The position numbers and the translations under genes are program-made. Of a DNA stretch of 64,000 nucleotides, positions 42,915 through 54,731 are shown one piece after another; positions within the stretch are counted from its first letter, which is position 1, and each line of letters opens with the position of its first letter. The DNA lies in contig CM061069.1 of NCBI GenBank assembly GCA_030762895.1, forward strand, positions 102,937,923 to 103,001,922, given 5' to 3'. The notes beneath the pieces were generated by a model. It saw only the letters and a program-made list of their open reading frames with translations. It searched no databases and was not told the DNA's origin. Origin of the DNA: Sophora flavescens. Taxonomy: Eukaryota; Streptophyta; Magnoliopsida; Fabales; Fabaceae.

Positions 42915-44912
42915 TGTCGCGACCAAAAATTACGACGAGGACGACGATAAAAAGAAATTTTAAGGAAAGTATAGTCGCCACCAATTTTATTTAATTTAGG
43001 AAAAATTGGAAAACCTTAAAAAAATGGTCTTTGAAACCAAGTTGAGTTCGGGAGTCGGTTATGAGTAGGGAAGGTGTTAAGCACCCTACATCACCCATCC
43101 TGCGAATGGTACCTTGAATTAATCGCGCAAAATTAAATTATCTATTTTTTACCCCAAAAATATTCACAAGGAATGATTTATTTATTTATTAATATTTTCT
43201 TTATTTTTATGTTTCTTTATTGGTTTTTTTTTGCATTTTTAATTTATTTTTTAGAAAGAAAAATATTATTGATAAATCCTAAATGAGGTTGAACATGGCA
43301 CGTAAACCCATAGGACAACCTCAAAGCTAAGGGATTGAGCATGACACTTGTCATAGAGCAACCCAAAAACATTAAATAAATTATTAATTAATTATCCACA
43401 TTAAATAAATTAAAAAGAACACAAAATGAAGGAAAAATTAATTTTGGCTTGACGAGATGATTGATCCCGCTCCTACGTATTCCCTGCTTCGATGAGAAAC
43501 TCAAAGCCACGTAGTTCTCGTAGAAAATATTTTTTTTTGTTTATTGATTGATTTTTGATTTTTATGAAAATGTTTTTTATTATTATTTTTTTTAGAAAGA
43601 AAGAAATTTTTTTATTATATTTTTTTATTTACTTTTATATATCGAAAACTAATCAAGATAGAGCATGGCACATGAATCCACAGAGCTATCATGAATATAA
43701 GGATTGAGTATGAAACATTTCACAAAGCAATACAAAAAAAAAATTCAGGTGTTTCTTTTAAATTTTTATTTTATTTATTTACTCTAGATTTTCAAAAAAA
43801 TAAAAAATATATAAATATAAATGCCTTTTCTATTTATTTATCAGCCCAAACCCATTTGGTGAAACCTTATTTGATTTGGGCCAACCTAATACCCCTTAGT
43901 GATTTGGGCCAACCTGATACCCATTAGCAAACCACTTTAAACATACATAAATAAGTAAAATAAAATAAATGAAATAACAATTAAAAGAGTAAAGTAAAAC
44001 TACTATAACATCATCAGAGATAAAGAAGATACCATCAGATTGTGAACAAAAGACTAAACCTCCTTCTTCTTCACCTGTACACCCGAGAACGGCGAGAGGA
44101 ACAACAGCGGCGGCAACGGCTAGTTTGCGCGAATGATGACACGGCTGCGAGGGAGGCGGTGTGGCAAGATCTTTGTGGACGGCGCGACGGTCGGATCTGA
44201 ACAAGGCGCGGTGTGAACGGCGATGGACGGTGGAGGGATCTGGGCAACACGGTGTGAACCAGAGGAATAATGGGATCTGGGCAACGCGGTGTGAACCAGA
44301 GGAATAATGGGAGGAAAGCTTGGTGGCTATGGTGTTTTGGAGAAGAAGAAAGAATGGTGGGGATGGATGAAAAGGAATGTGATTTTGGTTAAAAGAACAT
44401 GGGTTTTGTGCGTTACAGAGAGGAGAAATAGGTAAGAGAACCCTGACGGTCCATTGTGTGCGTGTGTGTAGAGATGAGTGGTGTTTTGGGAAGAAAGTGA
44501 TGAATCTCTTTCTGGTTGAATGGGTAAGAGCCAAAAGCTAAAAAAAAACAGTTTTGTTACCGGGAAGAATGGAAGGAATTTTTTTTCTTCTGATGTTCTC
44601 CTGTTGTGATTTTATAATCCCAATTCCTCCCCTCTTGATCCTAAAATTCCGCCTAAATTTATATTGCTATCTGATCCTGATCATAAAAACATGCCCAGAT
44701 TAAGATTTCTATCTCTGATTTGAAAATTAAATTCAAATTCAAAATAAAGTGGTTCTTTGGGGAGGAGGATGAGATGGGTTTAACGCCTGGCCCAATTAAA
44801 AAAAAAATTATCATTTTTTATTATTTTTATTTTATTTGCAATTTTTATTTTATTATTTTTTTGAAATTTTTAGTGAAGACTAAAAGACCCTGGTCAAAAT
44901 GGGGTGTTTACA
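42915..44912 (-). repeat. 5' LTR of the Ogre-like element
   Basis: Full-length partner of 28206-30173. It differs by scattered substitutions, most densely in the first 100 bp of the plus strand, and by a 37-bp tandem duplication found only here (44237-44273 and 44274-44310). The element therefore inserted fairly recently. Confidence 0.93.
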
Positions 44913-45985
44913 CTTGGGTTCACATAGTCATCAAGACAAGCCCATCAAAGGAGTGTCCATTGCCCCCAGCTAATGGATTAGGGTTGCTTTTCAAAATTAT
45001 TACCCAATCTGAACTTGGCCCATCAATACTCTTGGACCATTCTGGTTGGTTGGCAGGACCGTGTCGCTCAACCCGACCCGTGTCCTTCTCAGATAAGTAA
45101 CTCTCGACAAGTATGAAATATGGGTAAGTTGGAATAAATGAGTCTTATTTATCTCAATGCCCATACATGTCGTTCATAAACCAATGGATATTGAAAATAT
45201 TTTAAAGTTTTCGTTCATAAACCAATGGAAAATCGTAATGATCAAAGGCGTCTAGCCTGCCTAGGTTCGTGTTTCTGTGTATAACTTGCAATGATGCACT
45301 AATTTGCACCACCCTTTCATGTATAACCGCCTATATCGGCTACTGTGAACCGGTGATTGGACTTGCATTTAAAGTTTGTTTCTTATCAAAACTTTCCATA
45401 ACGGTGGTTTTATGGGTTAATTCACCAAGAAAATATCCTTTACGGTTGACATTTACATTCTACTATTTCGTATATTTATTCTAAACTCAAAGGAAAAGTA
45501 GTAAATGAATTAATTATTATTGCTTGTAAGCCAACACTATATTATGTACTTCATAATATAACATACATTAATTACCATACAGTTATTTGAATTTTTGGAA
45601 ACCGCTGGGTATTAACATAAAATGGTTTATAATATAGTTATATAAAATTAGCTTTTTATATAAATCTTTGTTAAATAAAATATTTGTTCCAGTATGGCAG
45701 CAAAGTACTTAAATAGGCGCATCTCCTTCATTAGGGTGATATATAAAAATAAAATAAATAAAATATACATAAATAAAATTAGATTTAAAATAGGCTAATG
45801 TATGCTACTTGGCCCAACAAAAATGCAAGCTGTCGGTGACCTGTCGAAATGACCACTGATCACTGGTCACTGTATTCAACTTTCATCTTTCCCGAAACCG
45901 CGTTGCAGGCAGCCAAATTTGAAGGCGAGTAACCAAACTATGGATGCTTGTAAGTAGGTTTCAATCCGAACAATTCTAAATTCTA
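44913..45985. other. Coding-like target remnant followed by non-coding spacer
   Basis: The first 200 bp read on the minus strand as protein-like (GPSSDWVIILKSNPNPL), possibly the same split target as 16220-17483. From 45110 on it is spacer. A phrase TTCGTTCATAAACCAATGGA occurs at 45211 with a near copy 37-40 bp earlier. Confidence 0.35.
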
Positions 45986-45988
45986 ATG

Positions 45989-45989
45989 C

Positions 45990-46042
<53 letters not shown>
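45989..46042. repeat. (GT)n(AT)n microsatellite
   Basis: A GTGTGT run passes into a long TA run. The AT-rich zone continues to about 46205. Confidence 0.95.
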
Positions 46043-46051
<9 letters not shown>

Positions 46052-46210
46052 TAAAATAATATAATATATAAAAGATAATATGTAATATATAATATAATAT
46101 ATAATAAATAATAAAGAGATGTTAAATAATACATATACATATAAAGGATATATATTTATATTTATATTTATATATATATATTTATATATATAACGTATAT
46201 AATATATATA

Positions 46211-46510
46211 ACCAGCCCAATTAAGATCAGATGGCTCAATTTGGAATGACCGGCCCAATATGAATGTCGTGGCCCAATTTGAACAGTAAGTCGACCCAAA
46301 ATGAATGTCGTGGCCCAATTTGAACTAAAAATCGGCCCAATATGGATGGCGTGGCCCAATTTGAACTGTAAATGACCGGCCCAATATGGATGACGTGACC
46401 CAATTTGAGCAGTAAGTCGACCCACTTGGATGTCGTGGCCCAATTTGAAATGTAAATCGGTCCAATATGAAGGTCGTGGCCCAATTTGGAATGGCCGACC
46501 CATTATTTAT
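46211..46510. repeat. GGCCCAAT-rich minisatellite, block 1
   Basis: Alternating CGGCCCAATATGGATG-like and GTGGCCCAATTTGAAC-like phrases form units of about 57 bp (two halves of about 28). Around fourteen copies of the core (n)GNCCCA-AT occur in 300 bp. On the minus strand each core reads ATTGGGCC, so both site II and CCAAT-type words are present. Confidence 0.85.
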
Positions 46511-46671
46511 GACTTTGCCCTATAACCATGAATCGGCCCACTATTAAAGACTTGGCAAATTAATATTTTATATCCACGATAACTAAATGACTTGCCATTT
46601 AAAATTATATTAAATTTAATATTTATTAATTACTTTACATTTTTATATTTGATTATTTAAATAAATGACTT

Positions 46672-46802
46672 GGCCCAATCGAGGATCACACGGCCCAATT
46701 AGGATCGAGATGGCCCAATTTGGAATGGCCGGCCCAATATGGATGTTGTGGCCCAATTTGAGCAAATAAGTCGGTCCAATATGGATGGCGTGGCCCAATA
46801 TC
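46672..46802. repeat. GGCCCAAT-rich minisatellite, block 2
   Basis: Seven further copies of the same core after a 110-bp AT-rich interruption. Confidence 0.85.
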
Positions 46803-47917
46803 TCGATATTCATAATATTAAAGGATTAATCCTTTTTTATAATAAATTATACTTAATACCTTAAAACATTAAGTAAAAACATTCTTCATTATAATAAATC
46901 AAATGGGTCCACCTAGACCCTACAATGGGAGACCCCATCCAACTAGTATATTAAATCCAAAGTGAGATATTGATTTAACTAAAATTTAATTACGAAATCA
47001 AACATTGCTTTGATCTTAGTTATACACATGATAGAAGTTGTTTAAAAAAAATTTTAATTATTCAAAAAACATATCATTTATTAATAAAAATGTATATTTA
47101 ATCGTTATTTAAAAAATAAATTAATGCAGTATAAATTTTTATGAACAATTTTTGGACTGGGCCATCAAATACATTACTACTGACCATTACATTACAAACG
47201 ACTAATATCAATAGATTTGGGCCAAATCCACAACTTGGGCCACAGACTTGGGAAAGCATATGCAAAATGGGCCACCAAATAACTAGTAACCCAAACAATT
47301 TAGGCCCTCAATGAACTACAAAGTAAACCCTAAACCCGATTGACTTCTTCCCTACCCGACTTACAACCATATCCCCATCGAAAATTTGCTGCAAAACCCA
47401 AGTCACCGACACCTGCCGTTACGGGCTTCCACACTGTCACCATCTATTCGTAAAACCGACGTGGGGGAGCTACCACCCATATGATAGTACCCAATAGAAC
47501 ATTTACACTTCTGGAGCTACGGACCTTCGCATCATACCCAACCTACGTTACCAACATGTGCTACAGAAAACATGTCATCCGCAGCAGCGAAAAACCCCCA
47601 AACTCAAAATGTCATCAACCAGTACCCATCATCCGCGAAAAATAAGACCAAACGGAGACCGGATATTGCCACAAATCACTAAACCCATCAAAACCGCCGC
47701 CGACAGCCACTCTACGCGGCGATGGTAATATCCGGTCTCCGGGACGCCACCAACAACATGATTGTACATCTGTGGCAGCACAAGACTTGTACTCCTTCAT
47801 TAAAAATTTTAAACGGCGTTAACTAATTTTTTTTTACAAATTTACAAGTATTTTACTTTATCGGATTTTGAACCACAAATACAGTAATATAAATGTATTT
47901 CAAATGCAGCATACAGT
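46803..47917. promoter_or_regulatory. Promoter-like block with several site II words and a telo-box; no gene follows
   Basis: TGGGCC occurs at about 47157, 47218, 47236 and 47268, and AAACCCTAAACCC at about 47325-47340. This is a dense cluster in the style of plant growth or ribosome-gene promoters. The GC-richer stretch after it (47340-47800) has no long frame. It has an imperfect 17-bp inverted repeat, GGAGACCGGATATTGCC, at about 47657 and 47724. I infer a dead 5' gene end. Confidence 0.35.
47913..47917. repeat. Target duplication ACAGT (left) of the solo LTR
   Basis: ACAGT at 47913-47917 matches ACAGT at 49289-49293. Confidence 0.75.
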
Positions 47918-49288
47918 TGTTGACGAATCTAGGCAAGTATACCTAGTCGTACAAGTAATACGGTAGTGAGACCGGATATCGTTCTCAGGGATCGCGGACA
48001 AGTACCACTTCGCAAATTGGACTACTATCTAAACGATCGTTTGGATGGAAGGGAGCTCAATACTAAATACCAAGCTCAACAAGAGTTAAAATAGACAAAA
48101 TAAAAGGAAAATTTTCTTTTAAGATTTTTATCAAATACTTAGAATGCAGAAAAAGGGATTCTTCAATTATGATGAAAGACGTTGGGATTAAACTTCACTA
48201 AACCTTTGCCTCATGCAATACTAAGACTACCAATCCAGTTCATGCTTCAAATATTAAAATCAACCCACAAGATTACTCAAGCCCTAATTCCTTAGATGAC
48301 AAGAGCCTAAATCCCCTAATCAAACCCTAATTCCTTAGGTGGCTTAATTAGTGAATTTGCATTAAGAGTAGGGATTACACGATTACTAATAAACCAAAAT
48401 CCATTCCTAGATGCAAGGTTTACTAGGTGATTAATTCCAGATCAAGAAATGATAAGAACGTCCCCATTGCAAATCAAATCTCAGAACAATTCATGGATGA
48501 TCAGACCACAAAAAGCATTAAGAATAGGAATCAAACACTAATAAGAAAGCATAAACACAGATTAATAAATCATGGCAAATACATGAGATTCGGTTTAGCT
48601 ACATCTAATCCCAACAACAAGGGAATTTAGCTACTCATAATCATAGAGAAAGCCAAAATCAGAGAAATAGAGACAAGGGAGAGAAGAAACTCCATGGAAG
48701 TTTTCCACAGCCGTCACAGAAGCCCCCTGGCCTAGAGAACACTCCTTTTAGGGTTCCAAGTCTGGTAGGTTAAAAGTCTCTTTTTCTGTTCTGCCCAGAT
48801 GCCATTTTATAGATTATAATGTGCGCCACGGCCGTGATGGCCATCACGGTCAGGCCGTGACGGGTTCCGCCATGGGCGCGCTTTCAATTTTTGATTTATC
48901 ACGGCCGTGATGCTCATCACGGCTAGGCCGTGATCAGTTCTGCCTATTGAGGGTCTGGTTCGGCTGACATGTCACGGCCGTGATGGCTTCTGACTTTTGC
49001 CTTCTTTCTTTTCAGTTATTGCTCGATCATGGCCGTGATGGGCAACACGGCTAGGCCGTGATGGGCTCTGTTTGGTACATTTTCTTCACTTTTCAAGCTC
49101 TATCTTCATCCAAGCTCCATCATGGTTGATCCCGAGCATTTTATCCTTAATTTCTGCAAAACAACACCGCAAAACCACCTTACCCGTTCCAAGGTAAAAA
49201 CTAACAAAAGTCAATTAAAAATTGCCTAAACTATATGAAAATGCACGCAAAAATGTACATGAAATATGAGGTGAAATCACACTCATCA
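47918..49288 (-). mobile_element. Solo LTR (Athila/Tat-type) with CACGGCCGTG palindromes
   Basis: Runs TGTTGACGAATC to CACTCATCA on the plus strand. On the minus strand it starts TGATGAGTGTG, like the Athila-type LTR at 13161. Both ends are TG/CA and a perfect 5-bp duplication ACAGT flanks it. There is no internal region, so it is a recombination-derived solo LTR. Perfect or near-perfect palindromes TCACGGCCGTGA recur at 48826, 48899, 48972 and 49027, about 55-73 bp apart. Confidence 0.82.
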
Positions 49289-49293
49289 ACAGT

Positions 49294-49625
49294 TATATAA
49301 ATGAATTTCAAAAGCAGAATATTAATGAGATACCAGTTGACTACATTAAACTTTGAAAAGTCTTACTGACAGCTACCTTTACACTTGGCACAATAATTGG
49401 ACAGGAGCATGACAGCTGTGTGGTGCACCACTGCTCTACTTTGGAGAGTGGTGCACCATAGACGACGCCCTGGATTTGCAAGTCATTAAAATTTGCTTGT
49501 TAGGTTATATTGTTCAGATGAAATCACCTGCTGCTTCATACTATTTCATTTTTTTTCTTCTCAGGAAACCAGACCTCTTAGCCAACTGGACATTCCAACT
49601 AGACATTCCTAATATTTCTCTTAGC
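49294..49625. other. Non-coding flank with a perfect hairpin
   Basis: TGGTGCACCACT (49421-49432) and its exact complement (49447-49458) form a 12-bp stem with a 14-nt loop. The first 30 bp resemble 47883-47912, so the solo LTR landed next to a short duplicated motif. A splice-acceptor-like TTTTCTTCTCAG lies near 49565. Confidence 0.5.
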
Positions 49626-50845
49626 CAATTGATGTAATGCATCAACCATTATATGTATTTAACGTTTAACAAAACGCAATCATTCCAATATTTTGGAAAT
49701 CCCTCACAATCCCCCACCATTTTCAAAATATACCCAAATCCTATTATTCCGGAAATCACATGCTTTCAGACAAAGGTATCTTGGGGATTTGAACCTTTGC
49801 TTAGTAAGCCATAGTTTCACTCATCCCCAAATAAAGTGGTAGACAAGCTTTGAACCAAATATTCATTAGAACAAGTGTCCATGACTTACATATGAAATCT
49901 CGATACCATTGAACGACGCGACTATGTGACACATTTGGTAAGGCCTTGTGTCGTGTATCCTCCTTTCATGAGAGCTTACAGAGTCAAGCCCAACTCTAAG
50001 AAGCGGCCCCACTTCACCCTCGTATAGGTGGACTTTACCAAAAGCACCCCCATAAGTTGGGCACCTCAGCACATGTATGCTATAGGTCAATTAAGAGCAA
50101 AAGCTCACCCTTTTCCTTTATGTCCTTATGGTGTCCAAGTACTTTTAAACCTTAGGGTGAATCTATTCGTCAAGTACTTGCAATCACTCTCATAGTGTAC
50201 TTTGGCCACATTGAACTCAAGACTTGATGCTACTCAAGTGTGAGTTGGGTTTCCACCATTGGTGATCATGTAGATATGGGCTTGATTCCCATCCCTAACG
50301 ATGTTTTTCCACATCATATCACTTGTCAGTCCTTTCGTCAAAGGATGCAAGATTTCTTTCCGTCTTATAAAGACCTTGGATATTACTCCATTTGCAATTA
50401 GTTCCTCGACATAACTATGTCTTAGCCCAATGTTCCTGGACTTTCCATTATAAACTTGGCTATATGCTCTTGATAGTGTTTACTGACTATCCCATTGTAT
50501 GGATATTGGCACAATTAAAATTGTTATCTTATACAACAAATTTCTAAGTCATTCAATCTTTGTTACCTGCTGCCAGTGCTATAAATTTTTGCAGTCATGG
50601 TGGAACCGGCAATGCCGTCTTATTTCTTGAAACCCCAAGAAATAGTACCCCAGCCAATTGTGAAGACTCAACTGCTTGTTGAAGCATGGTTTTCTGTATA
50701 ATTCACCCAATTGACATCCGTGCATCCTTCTAATTCTGAAGGATAACCATTATAGTTTAAACTATAGTTCATTGCCCCCAACAAGTATTTCAATACTCTT
50801 GGACAACATGCCAATGGTCTTTTCTTGGATTACTTGCATACCTAC

Positions 50846-52160
50846 TTAGTCTCCTATAACATATGCAATGTTTGGCCGGGTACATGTCATGGCATACATT
50901 AAATATCCAACTACTTTTGAGTATTCAAGTTGTGCTACTAGACTACCTTTATTTAGTACTAGATTTGTATTATGATCAAAGGGAGTAGTGATAGGTTGAC
51001 AATCAAAGTGATTGAACTTCTTTAATACTTTTTCTATATAGTGAGATTGGGGTAAACCTATATTCTCACCATCTTTTATCATTCTAACTTCTAAAATCAC
51101 ATCAGCTACCCCTAAGTCTTTCATATCAAAACTTCTAGATAAGAAACTCTTAGTTTTGCTACCTCATCTAGATCAGTACCAAATGTTAGCATATCATCAA
51201 CATTTATATCATCAACAAATAAACAAATCATGACACCTTTTCCATTATGGAATTTACTATAAATACACTTGTCAAATTCATTTATTTTATATCCGTTAGT
51301 CAAGCACAACTTGATCAAACTTTTAATCATTTTGCTTAGGAGCTTGTTCTACTCCACACAATAACTCATTCAGTTTACACATTTCTTTTCCTGACTATTA
51401 ACCACCCTTCAGTTGTGTCATATACACCTCTTCATCTAATTCCCCATTTAGGAATGGCATTTTCAGATCCAATTGATGGATGTCAAACTTATAGATGGAT
51501 CACAGTTCTAATAGCACTCTAATTGAAGCAATTCTTGCCATAGGTGCATATGTATCAAATAGTCAATACCCTCATTTTGTGTAAATCCCTTAGAAACTAG
51601 TCTTGCCTTAAACTTATCTATGGTTCCATCTACCTTTATTTTCCTTTTGAAAATCCATTTACAACCTATTGTTGTGGAACCATGTGGGAGTTCTACTAAT
51701 TTCCAAATTTTATTTCCCATTTATTGAGTCCATTTCCTCTTGTATAGATTTCATCCAGAAGCGGGATCTTGAGACAAATTGCCTCTTTAAATGTGTCCGG
51801 ATCACTTTCTGTATTCTAACAGATTGGCCTATAACTATCTACGGACTCTCTTATTCCTTCAACAAGGAACATGAAAAACCTTGGTCTATAAGTTTTCTCT
51901 TTTCTAGATCTCTGGCTTCTCTTAAGTTCTAAACCCACCAAAGTATCTTTATTAGATACATTGCTTTTCGGATCATGTGCATTACTATGAACATTATCCT
52001 TGTGACTTGGAATTGAGTTAAACTTATCTTCTTAAAAGATTCTTCCCTAAACTCAATTACTTTATTAACAGGATGAGTCACTAGATTCCATATCAATGAA
52101 TCTATATGCTTTGCTAATTTTAGCATAGCCCGGGAACACACATTCAATTCCCCATTCACA
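50846..52160 (-). pseudogene. copia integrase C-terminus and reverse transcriptase, in fragments
   Basis: In minus-strand order: HPVNKVIEFREESF (about 52080, integrase tail), then IWKLVELPHG and GCKWIFKRKIKVDGTIDKFK and LVSKGFTQNEGIDY (RT start, 51715-51540), ICLFVDDINVDDM (51240-51180, the YVDD-like site altered), MKDLGVADVILEVRM (51124 onward), and LMYAMTCTRPNIAYV (near 50860). Frames change at least three times and stops lie between. The enzyme is dead. Confidence 0.88.
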
Positions 52161-52754
52161 TAATTTATTTCTTTTGGTTCAAGAACTTTTACTATTTCCC
52201 TACAACCTCAAACTTTGAAAAATTTGAGAACGAGTTTTCTATTTTCCAGAGCTCATGTGGGGTTATCTTGTTCCTTCTTTTGGAACCCTATTTACTATAT
52301 AAAAAGACTTCAACAGGACTTCTCCCCGATATCATTTTGTTAGACTAACATAAGATACCATGGCTTCTACCATTTCTTATTATATCCTAATTTTCTTTTC
52401 AATTACACTAATTTGTTATAGGGAATAAGGTACAGTTGTTTGATCAACCATTCTAGTAGACTCAAAGTAATAACTAGGATTAATACCATTCACCTATTCT
52501 GTTACTCCTAAGACATTTAATAAATATCTAATAACAAACGACTTCAATTTACCGACATTATATAATAACATATATAATAATCAAAATTAATGGGTAACTA
52601 AGAGTTATTGTACAGTATAAAATTAATTTCCTTGACTGTTATTAACAAGCATTCATAATAATTTTAAATCATTTATGCAAGAAACAAATAGGAAATATTA
52701 ACCAAATATTCTCGATATAAATACTTTCTTAACAACCCAATTGTTAAGTTCTTT

Positions 52755-52910
52755 GGCCCTGGCCTGGCGGTTAACACACCAGACATTTCTAGTCTTTCCC
52801 ATGCGTCGCGGGTTCAAACCCCAGTACGTTCCCAGTTGCAATTGGGAGGGTTCGAACTCGTGCATTGCATGGAAACCAAAGATGACTCTCCACCACCAGA
52901 CCAACGAACC
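52755..52910. mobile_element. Two tRNA-derived SINE heads, tail to tail
   Basis: Plus strand: an A-box-like TGGCCTGGCGGTTA (52760-52773) and a B box GGTTCAAACCC (52811-52821). Minus strand: an A-box-like TGGTCTGGTGGTGG (complement of 52890-52903) and a B box GAGTTCGAACCC (complement of 52848-52859). The two heads converge on CCCAGTTGCAATTGGG (52831-52846). A-to-B spacing is near 45-50 nt in each, as in tRNAs. Neither half folds as a true tRNA. Confidence 0.6.
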
Positions 52911-53446
52911 GACAATGATTATCAATGAACCATTTTAAATATATAACTTTTAACCACAATGCACCCTTCCCAAAAGATACAACTTTTGAGCGTCACCTTC
53001 TACTATCAACCGGATAAATAAAACCCGTTTTATGGAAACCCAGTTCACACGACCCCACCCGCTCCATTTTTGGTCATTCAATCCCAATCTAAACTAATTT
53101 TCATTGTTTCTATGTTTTGTATTCATGTCTAATTCTAGGATAAACCTACATGATTTTCATTATAGAAAACAAACAAAACAATGATCTAATCATTATAAGT
53201 TTTCTATAACATTTCTTCATGAACTATGTCCAATTTAACAACTTAGAACACTTCAAAAATTAATTGGTTCTTACATGGATCAAATACACTAATGCATGCA
53301 CATGATATAATCATTCATATATTAGACAATTCTATCAAAATAGAACAACATACTTGCATGCATAATAAACCAAACATTTTTATGTTCATAAAAATTCACA
53401 TGCTTGATTTTATTCTAGATCATGCATCTAAGGCTCTAATACCACA

Positions 53447-54353
53447 TGTTAATTTTAACATAAATAAAGAATGCCTTTATGATTGAACATACATGAATTT
53501 AGAATATCAAACATATCATAGCCATAGAAAGTAATTGTGTACCTTTCACCATGGTCACAAATAAAATATTTTGATGAAGTCTAGGAGTACTCATCTCTTC
53601 TTATTCTAAAAAGGCCATGCATCACTTTCTTCCAGCGAACAAAGTTTCCACCTTCGAACCTCTCCACTTTGACAATGTCAAATGTAATCTCCCTCAATAT
53701 TGCAACCATTATTATAAATCGAAAATCGAACCTAAAGATTGTTAGAAAATAGGGTCTGGTCTGCAACAAAGAAGAGAAGAACAAGTGACATGTGCACCCT
53801 CCAAGGCGTATAAGAACACTAGGCTTTAGGTTCGATTCGCCCCCACCAATCTCTCCTCGTAGATTGGATGTAACAGGTGTAACCGGCGGATCCCCTTCAG
53901 GATACAATGGAGAACCTTGGTTTGGTTTGCACACCCTAAACCAAGCGTATCGTCAATGACATTTTACAGAATAATAGTTTCCTTAATTCTCTCTGCGCAT
54001 TAAGGGAAGAAAGGAAGTGATTTGGAATGGAGAAGGCTAATCCAAATTCGGATGCTTTTCTTGCATGCAGAGTGATTCTATTTATAGACCAACTCATGTC
54101 CCTTGGTGAAAGAAAACAACCCTCTAAGGGGGGTGATGAGGCAATGCAACCAAGCATAATATTTAAATATTATCAACCGGTAATACTTGACATATTCCAT
54201 GTGGTAGCCTGGTGGTCAACCCTTGGTCAGCCCTCATGTCTTATAACATGGTGTGTACGGTTCGATTATATCAATTGATATAATGCATCAACCATTATAT
54301 GTATTTAATGTTTAACTAAACGCAATCTTTCAATATTTTTGAAATCCCTCACA
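53447..54353 (-). repeat. Probable 5' LTR and leader of the copia element
   Basis: Starts TGTGAGGGATTTC on the minus strand at 54353. The inner end is set here by the primer-site-like word, but the gag-like phrase at about 53700 argues for a shorter LTR. Confidence 0.4.
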
Positions 54354-54655
54354 GGCTAAAATCTTACTTGGGTACCAATATTACTCCGCCTTTTACAATC
54401 CTTAAAAAAAATATTTAACCGACCAGTTCATAATCTCTGATATCCTTTTACCTGGCTTATTTGCATCTAAAAAGGTAATTCTCAAAGGAATACGTATGTT
54501 TGACATGCTTGCATAGCATGAGTCATGGATCAAAGAAGGATATAAAATCTACAGTAGATGGATAATCTTACAAATATTATTTTGTGGAGAATTATTATTT
54601 TTGGCAAGTTTTTGATTGTTAGGTGACTTGCGCTTTTCTCTTTTTTAGTATATAG

Positions 54656-54731
54656 GGACTTGAAAGCGACTTACTTGCTTATCGATTCTGCTGAAAATGT
54701 CAAGCTTGATGTATTTGGTTTGGCCAATCAT
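54656..54731 (+). pseudogene. MAP3K-like protein kinase exon, copy A (decayed)
   Basis: A 76-nt exon between acceptor TATAG and donor GTGAGT. It reads DLKATYLLIDSAENVKLDVF, the catalytic-loop to activation-segment region (HRDxKxxN...DFG) in which Asn of the loop is Tyr and the DFG Asp is replaced. It aligns at the same length with copy B at 59013-59088, and the introns on both sides are also alike. Among plant kinases it is closest in memory to the MAPKKK3/5 group (GANLLVD...VKLADFG). It is an inactive remnant. Confidence 0.7.

Larger units (their letters stand above)
28206..44912 (-). mobile_element. Ogre-like Ty3/gypsy retrotransposon, 16.7 kb
   Basis: LTRs of about 2 kb flank, in minus-strand order, an Arg-type primer site, ORF1 with DUF7745-like and coiled-coil parts, gag, protease, an intron, RT/RH/aRH/integrase, hairpin repeats and a satellite. 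The extra 5' ORF, the intron between protease and RT, and the primer site are hallmarks of Ogre elements in legumes and some other eudicots. Gag carries two stops, so the copy is defective. Flanking 5-mers (ATGGG left, CTTGG right) do not match. Confidence 0.92.
49626..54353 (-). mobile_element. Decayed Ty1/copia retrotransposon
   Basis: Direct repeats ending AAATCCCTCACA occur at 49626-49708 (3' LTR, cut to about 83 bp) and at 54270-54353 (start of the 5' LTR). A purine tract (GGTGGGGGAT on the minus strand) abuts the 3' LTR. RT fragments lie between. A TGGTATTAGAGCC primer-site-like word is at 53431-53443 (minus), but a gag-like phrase lies upstream of it (53580-53700), so the 5' LTR end is uncertain or two elements are nested. 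Confidence 0.72.

Noticed and set aside
46168..46503. Two overlapping 80-111 codon frames with repeated 'HIGP/NWAT' phrases
   Set aside because: Translation of the GGCCCAAT minisatellite.
47325..47340. Interstitial telomere repeat
   Set aside because: Only two CCCTAAA-like units; better explained as a promoter telo-box.
52755..52830. Functional tRNA gene
   Set aside because: A and B boxes are present, but acceptor and anticodon stems do not pair, and the sequence is one half of an inverted SINE pair.
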